A DNA stretch of 7,400 nt from an uncultured Oscillospiraceae bacterium (GTDB lineage: Bacteria > Bacillota > Clostridia > Oscillospirales > Oscillospiraceae), in contig CAJTUD010000014.1 of NCBI GenBank assembly GCA_910579725.1, forward strand, positions 34,642-42,041, read 5' to 3'. The notes under the pieces are model-generated. The model was not told the origin of the DNA, searched no databases, and saw only the letters and a program-made list of their open reading frames with translations. Every line of letters begins with the position of its first letter. The first letter of the stretch is position 1. Of the stretch, positions 5,978 through 7,400 are shown one piece after another. Made by a program: the position numbers and the translations under genes.

Positions 5978-6445
5978 TTACTCCTCGTCATCATCTTCAT
6001 CGTCTTTGTCTTTGTCTTCGTCCGCACCGGCACAGCCGCCGCAGCAACCGCCGCAGCCGCTGAGATCAGACAGATCAAACTCCAGCTCCTCGCCGCAGTT
6101 GGGGCAGAGTACGCTGCCGTCCTCCAAGATGGTTTCGTCGAAAAAGATTTCCTCGTCACAGTTGGGACAGGTGGTCTGATAAACTTCCTCATCTTCCTCC
6201 TCGTCCTCTTCTTCGTCATCCTCCAGGTCGAACAGGTAGCCCTCCACGTCTGCCAGATCCTCACTGACAGCGTCCAGGCCTTCCTCCAGGTCTCCCTGCT
6301 CGTCCCGAATGTCCTGAAGCTCCAGGGCGACGTCATCCAGGATGTCCATCATCACCTTGAGGAGCTTTCCCTCCTTGGATTTGACGTCCAGGCCGATGCC
6401 CTCCGCCAGACCCTTCATATACGCGACCTTTTCCAGAATCTCCAT
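5978..6445 (-). CDS. CD1247 N-terminal-domain protein with zinc ribbon and acidic tail
   Basis: A very acidic 155-residue protein. Residues 1-75 form a probable helical or coiled-coil domain beginning MEILEKVAYMKGLAEGIGL, which matches the CD1247 N-terminal domain described in Clostridia; an acidic linker of Asp/Glu follows (75-87). A zinc ribbon is formed by CPNC (93-96) and CPNC (114-117). Then comes a glycine-cysteine cluster, CGGCCGGC (131-138), and a highly charged acidic tail (142-155). The role is unknown. Position right after efp on the same strand, 80 bases apart with no clear terminator between, suggests co-expression with EF-P and perhaps a link to translation or transcription; that is inference from neighbourhood only. 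The start at 6445 is preceded by AAAGGAG with seven-base spacing. The N-terminal family call is from memory. Confidence 0.88.
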   Translation of the reverse strand: MEILEKVAYMKGLAEGIGLDVKSKEGKLLKVMMDILDDVALELQDIRDEQGDLEEGLDAVSEDLADVEGYLFDLEDDEEEDEEEDEEVYQTTCPNCDEEIFFDETILEDGSVLCPNCGEELEFDLSDLSGCGGCCGGCAGADEDKDKDDEDDDEE

Positions 6446-6498
6446 AGCAATTCTCCTTTCAAAAAGTCATGTTGTCAGGTTCTCCTCTTACAAACACA

Positions 6499-6512
6499 CG
6501 GCCCTCCGGCCG
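6499..6512 (-). other. Small hairpin in the efp to CD1247-type gap
   Basis: CGGCC and GGCCG form a 5-bp stem around a four-base loop 13 bases beyond the efp stop. No T run follows on the minus strand (TGTGTTTGTAAG), so read-through into the next gene is expected; at most a partial terminator or an RNA-processing site. Confidence 0.3.
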
Positions 6513-6525
6513 ATGGAACACAAAA

Positions 6526-7095
6526 TTATTCCTTGCAGCGGGAAAGATACTCCCCGGTACGGGTGTCAATGGTGATCTTGTCGCCTACGTCGATGAACAG
6601 GGGCACCTTGATTTCAGCGCCGGTTTCCAGAACGGCAGGCTTGGTCACATTGGTTGCGGTGTTACCGGCAAAGCCGGGCTCGGTATCGGTAACTACCAGA
6701 TCCATGAAATTGGGGCACTCCAGACCAAACACATTGCCTTTGTAGCTGAGGACCTTGCACATGGTATTTTCCTTGACAAACCGGAAGGCATCGCCCAGCA
6801 GGTCCTTGCCCAGCGGCACCATGTCATATGTCTCCTGATCCATGAAATAATACAGATCGCCGTCGCTGTAGCTGTACTCCATATCCTTACGCTCCACAAA
6901 GGCTTCCTCGAACTTTGCGGTAGGGTTGAAGCTGGTCTCCGTGACGGCACCGGTAACAACGTTCTTCATCTTGGTGCGCACAAAAGCCGCGCCCTTGCCG
7001 GGCTTGACGTGCTGGAACTCGATGACCTGCATTACCTTGCCGTCCATCTCAAAAGTTTTGCCGTTGCGGAACTCGCCGGCAGTAATTGTTGCCAT
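6526..7095 (-). CDS. efp: Elongation factor P
   Basis: A 189-residue translation factor that enters the ribosomal E site and helps peptide-bond formation at consecutive prolines. It starts MATITAGEFRNGK with AGGAGG at 7105-7110, nine bases upstream; an in-frame extension to 7290 is ignored because homology and the ribosome site both begin here. The KOW-like N domain (about 1-62) carries VKPGKGAAF with Lys34 at the tip position that is post-translationally modified in many bacteria. Two OB domains follow, containing YYFMDQETYD, VTDTEPGFAGNTAT, KPAVLETGAEIKVPLF and the signature DTRTGEYLSR near the end. Length is typical. No modification enzyme is visible in the window, so the modification type cannot be told. 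A promoter at 7149-7177 gives a leader of about 50 bases. Confidence 0.98.
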   Translation of the reverse strand: MATITAGEFRNGKTFEMDGKVMQVIEFQHVKPGKGAAFVRTKMKNVVTGAVTETSFNPTAKFEEAFVERKDMEYSYSDGDLYYFMDQETYDMVPLGKDLLGDAFRFVKENTMCKVLSYKGNVFGLECPNFMDLVVTDTEPGFAGNTATNVTKPAVLETGAEIKVPLFIDVGDKITIDTRTGEYLSRCKE

Positions 7096-7148
7096 ATCTG
7101 ATATCCTCCTGGTTGGAATATTTTTCTTGGATTCATTTCCTACCGGAC

Positions 7149-7177
7149 ATTTTATCGTATTCACGCCGCAATTGCAA
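7149..7177 (-). promoter_or_regulatory. Sigma-A type promoter for efp
   Basis: On the minus strand TTGCAA (7172-7177) and TAAAAT (7149-7154) are separated by 17 bp, followed by a leader of about 45-50 bases to the efp ATG that holds the AGGAGG ribosome site. It lies just downstream of the terminator at 7201-7244, as expected for the start of a new unit. Confidence 0.68.
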
Positions 7178-7200
7178 GCATTTTGTAGAGAAATCGCGGC

Positions 7201-7244
7201 AAAAATTTTCATTTGACCGCAATGACGGGAAAACCCGGTCAAAT
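7201..7244 (-). terminator. Probable intrinsic terminator of the gene upstream of efp
   Basis: A perfect 9-bp inverted repeat, ATTTGACCG (7211-7219) and CGGTCAAAT (7236-7244), with a 16-base loop. On the minus strand it is followed after a few bases by TTTTT (7201-7205). An inner CGGG/CCCG pairing is an alternative fold. It would end transcripts arriving from the right edge. The stem is AT-rich at its base and the T run is offset, so efficiency is uncertain. Apart from this terminator and the efp promoter I see nothing in the efp upstream region (7096-7290). Confidence 0.6.
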
Positions 7245-7290
7245 TCTCCAACTCACACCGCCTATTATTCCACAAAATTCTCCAAACCAT

Positions 7291-7398
7291 TCATTTGGTC
7301 CGGCTCTTTTGCCAGTTCTCCGCCAGAATGACGTAAAGGCAGGCATCACAGATTCCCTGATTATTCCGGTCCGCTGCCGCAGCATCCCCTCGTAAACC
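7291..7398 (-). CDS. Possible C-terminal tail of an unknown gene (start outside window)
   Basis: A minus-strand frame is open from the right edge to TGA at 7291-7293, giving about 35 residues that end ICDACLYVILAENWQKSRTK. It is followed about 45 bases later by the probable terminator at 7201-7244, which is what a gene end should look like. Another minus-strand frame is also open across this stretch, and the family is not recognised, so this could be non-coding. The upstream sequence would settle it. Confidence 0.3.
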   Translation of the reverse strand, partial: GLRGDAAAADRNNQGICDACLYVILAENWQKSRTK

Positions 7399-7400
7399 AT

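Noticed and set aside
6462..6473. Three-codon ORF (ATG ACT TTT TGA, minus strand) before the CD1247-type gene as a regulatory upstream ORF
   Set aside because: An AGAGGAG lies upstream but eleven bases away, and such a short ORF is expected by chance.
7096..7290. 65-residue N-terminal extension of EF-P
   Set aside because: EF-P homology starts at MATITAGEF (7095) with AGGAGG at the right distance, and the extension contains the terminator and promoter.

Overview
The window looks like chromosomal DNA from a gut-type Clostridia bacterium, most likely Oscillospiraceae or a close relative. The evidence is a moderately GC-rich sequence, strong AGGAGG-type ribosome sites, an EF-P gene followed by a CD1247-type acidic zinc-ribbon protein, a PRK06851-type protein, and an aldo/keto reductase with a C-terminal ferredoxin-like domain. 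Taxonomy is inferred from family content only. No mobile element, CRISPR array, phage gene, rRNA or tRNA was seen.

Layout. Only the first gene is on the + strand: the C-terminal 189 codons of a PRK06851-like protein (to 571), closed by a strong intrinsic terminator (634-698). Everything else is on the - strand. Read in transcription order from the right edge: a possible gene tail (to 7291) and its terminator (7201-7244); a promoter (7149-7177), then efp (7095-6526) and the CD1247-type protein (6445-5978), ending at a terminator hairpin (5917-5952). That hairpin sits only about 20 bases before the start codon of a nucleoside phosphorylase-family gene (5900-5067). A consensus-like promoter inside the 3' end of that gene (5080-5108) should drive leuS (5015-2586, TTG start), followed by a small unknown ORF (to 2315). 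Last comes a MerR-type promoter/operator (2270-2300) that drives a 4Fe-4S aldo/keto reductase gene (2226-1082) and a MerR regulator of the AdhR/YyaN type (1069-710).

How the genes work together. efp and leuS are translation genes; EF-P rescues ribosomes stalled at polyproline and LeuRS charges tRNA-Leu. The reductase-merR pair looks like a self-regulated electrophile or redox stress cassette: the promoter has a 19-bp spacer holding an imperfect dyad, as MerR-family activators use. The reductase reading frame is broken by a 5-bp tandem duplication (1829-1839); removing one copy restores a 379-residue protein, so it is annotated as a pseudogene.

Most of the window is ordinary housekeeping sequence. 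I did not find a convincing undescribed system. The points most worth a second look are the 5-bp duplication, the MerR operator, three proteins that have lost canonical catalytic or ligand-binding residues (P-loop, AKR tetrad, phosphorylase phosphate site), the terminator against the phosphorylase start, and the promoter arrangement of leuS.
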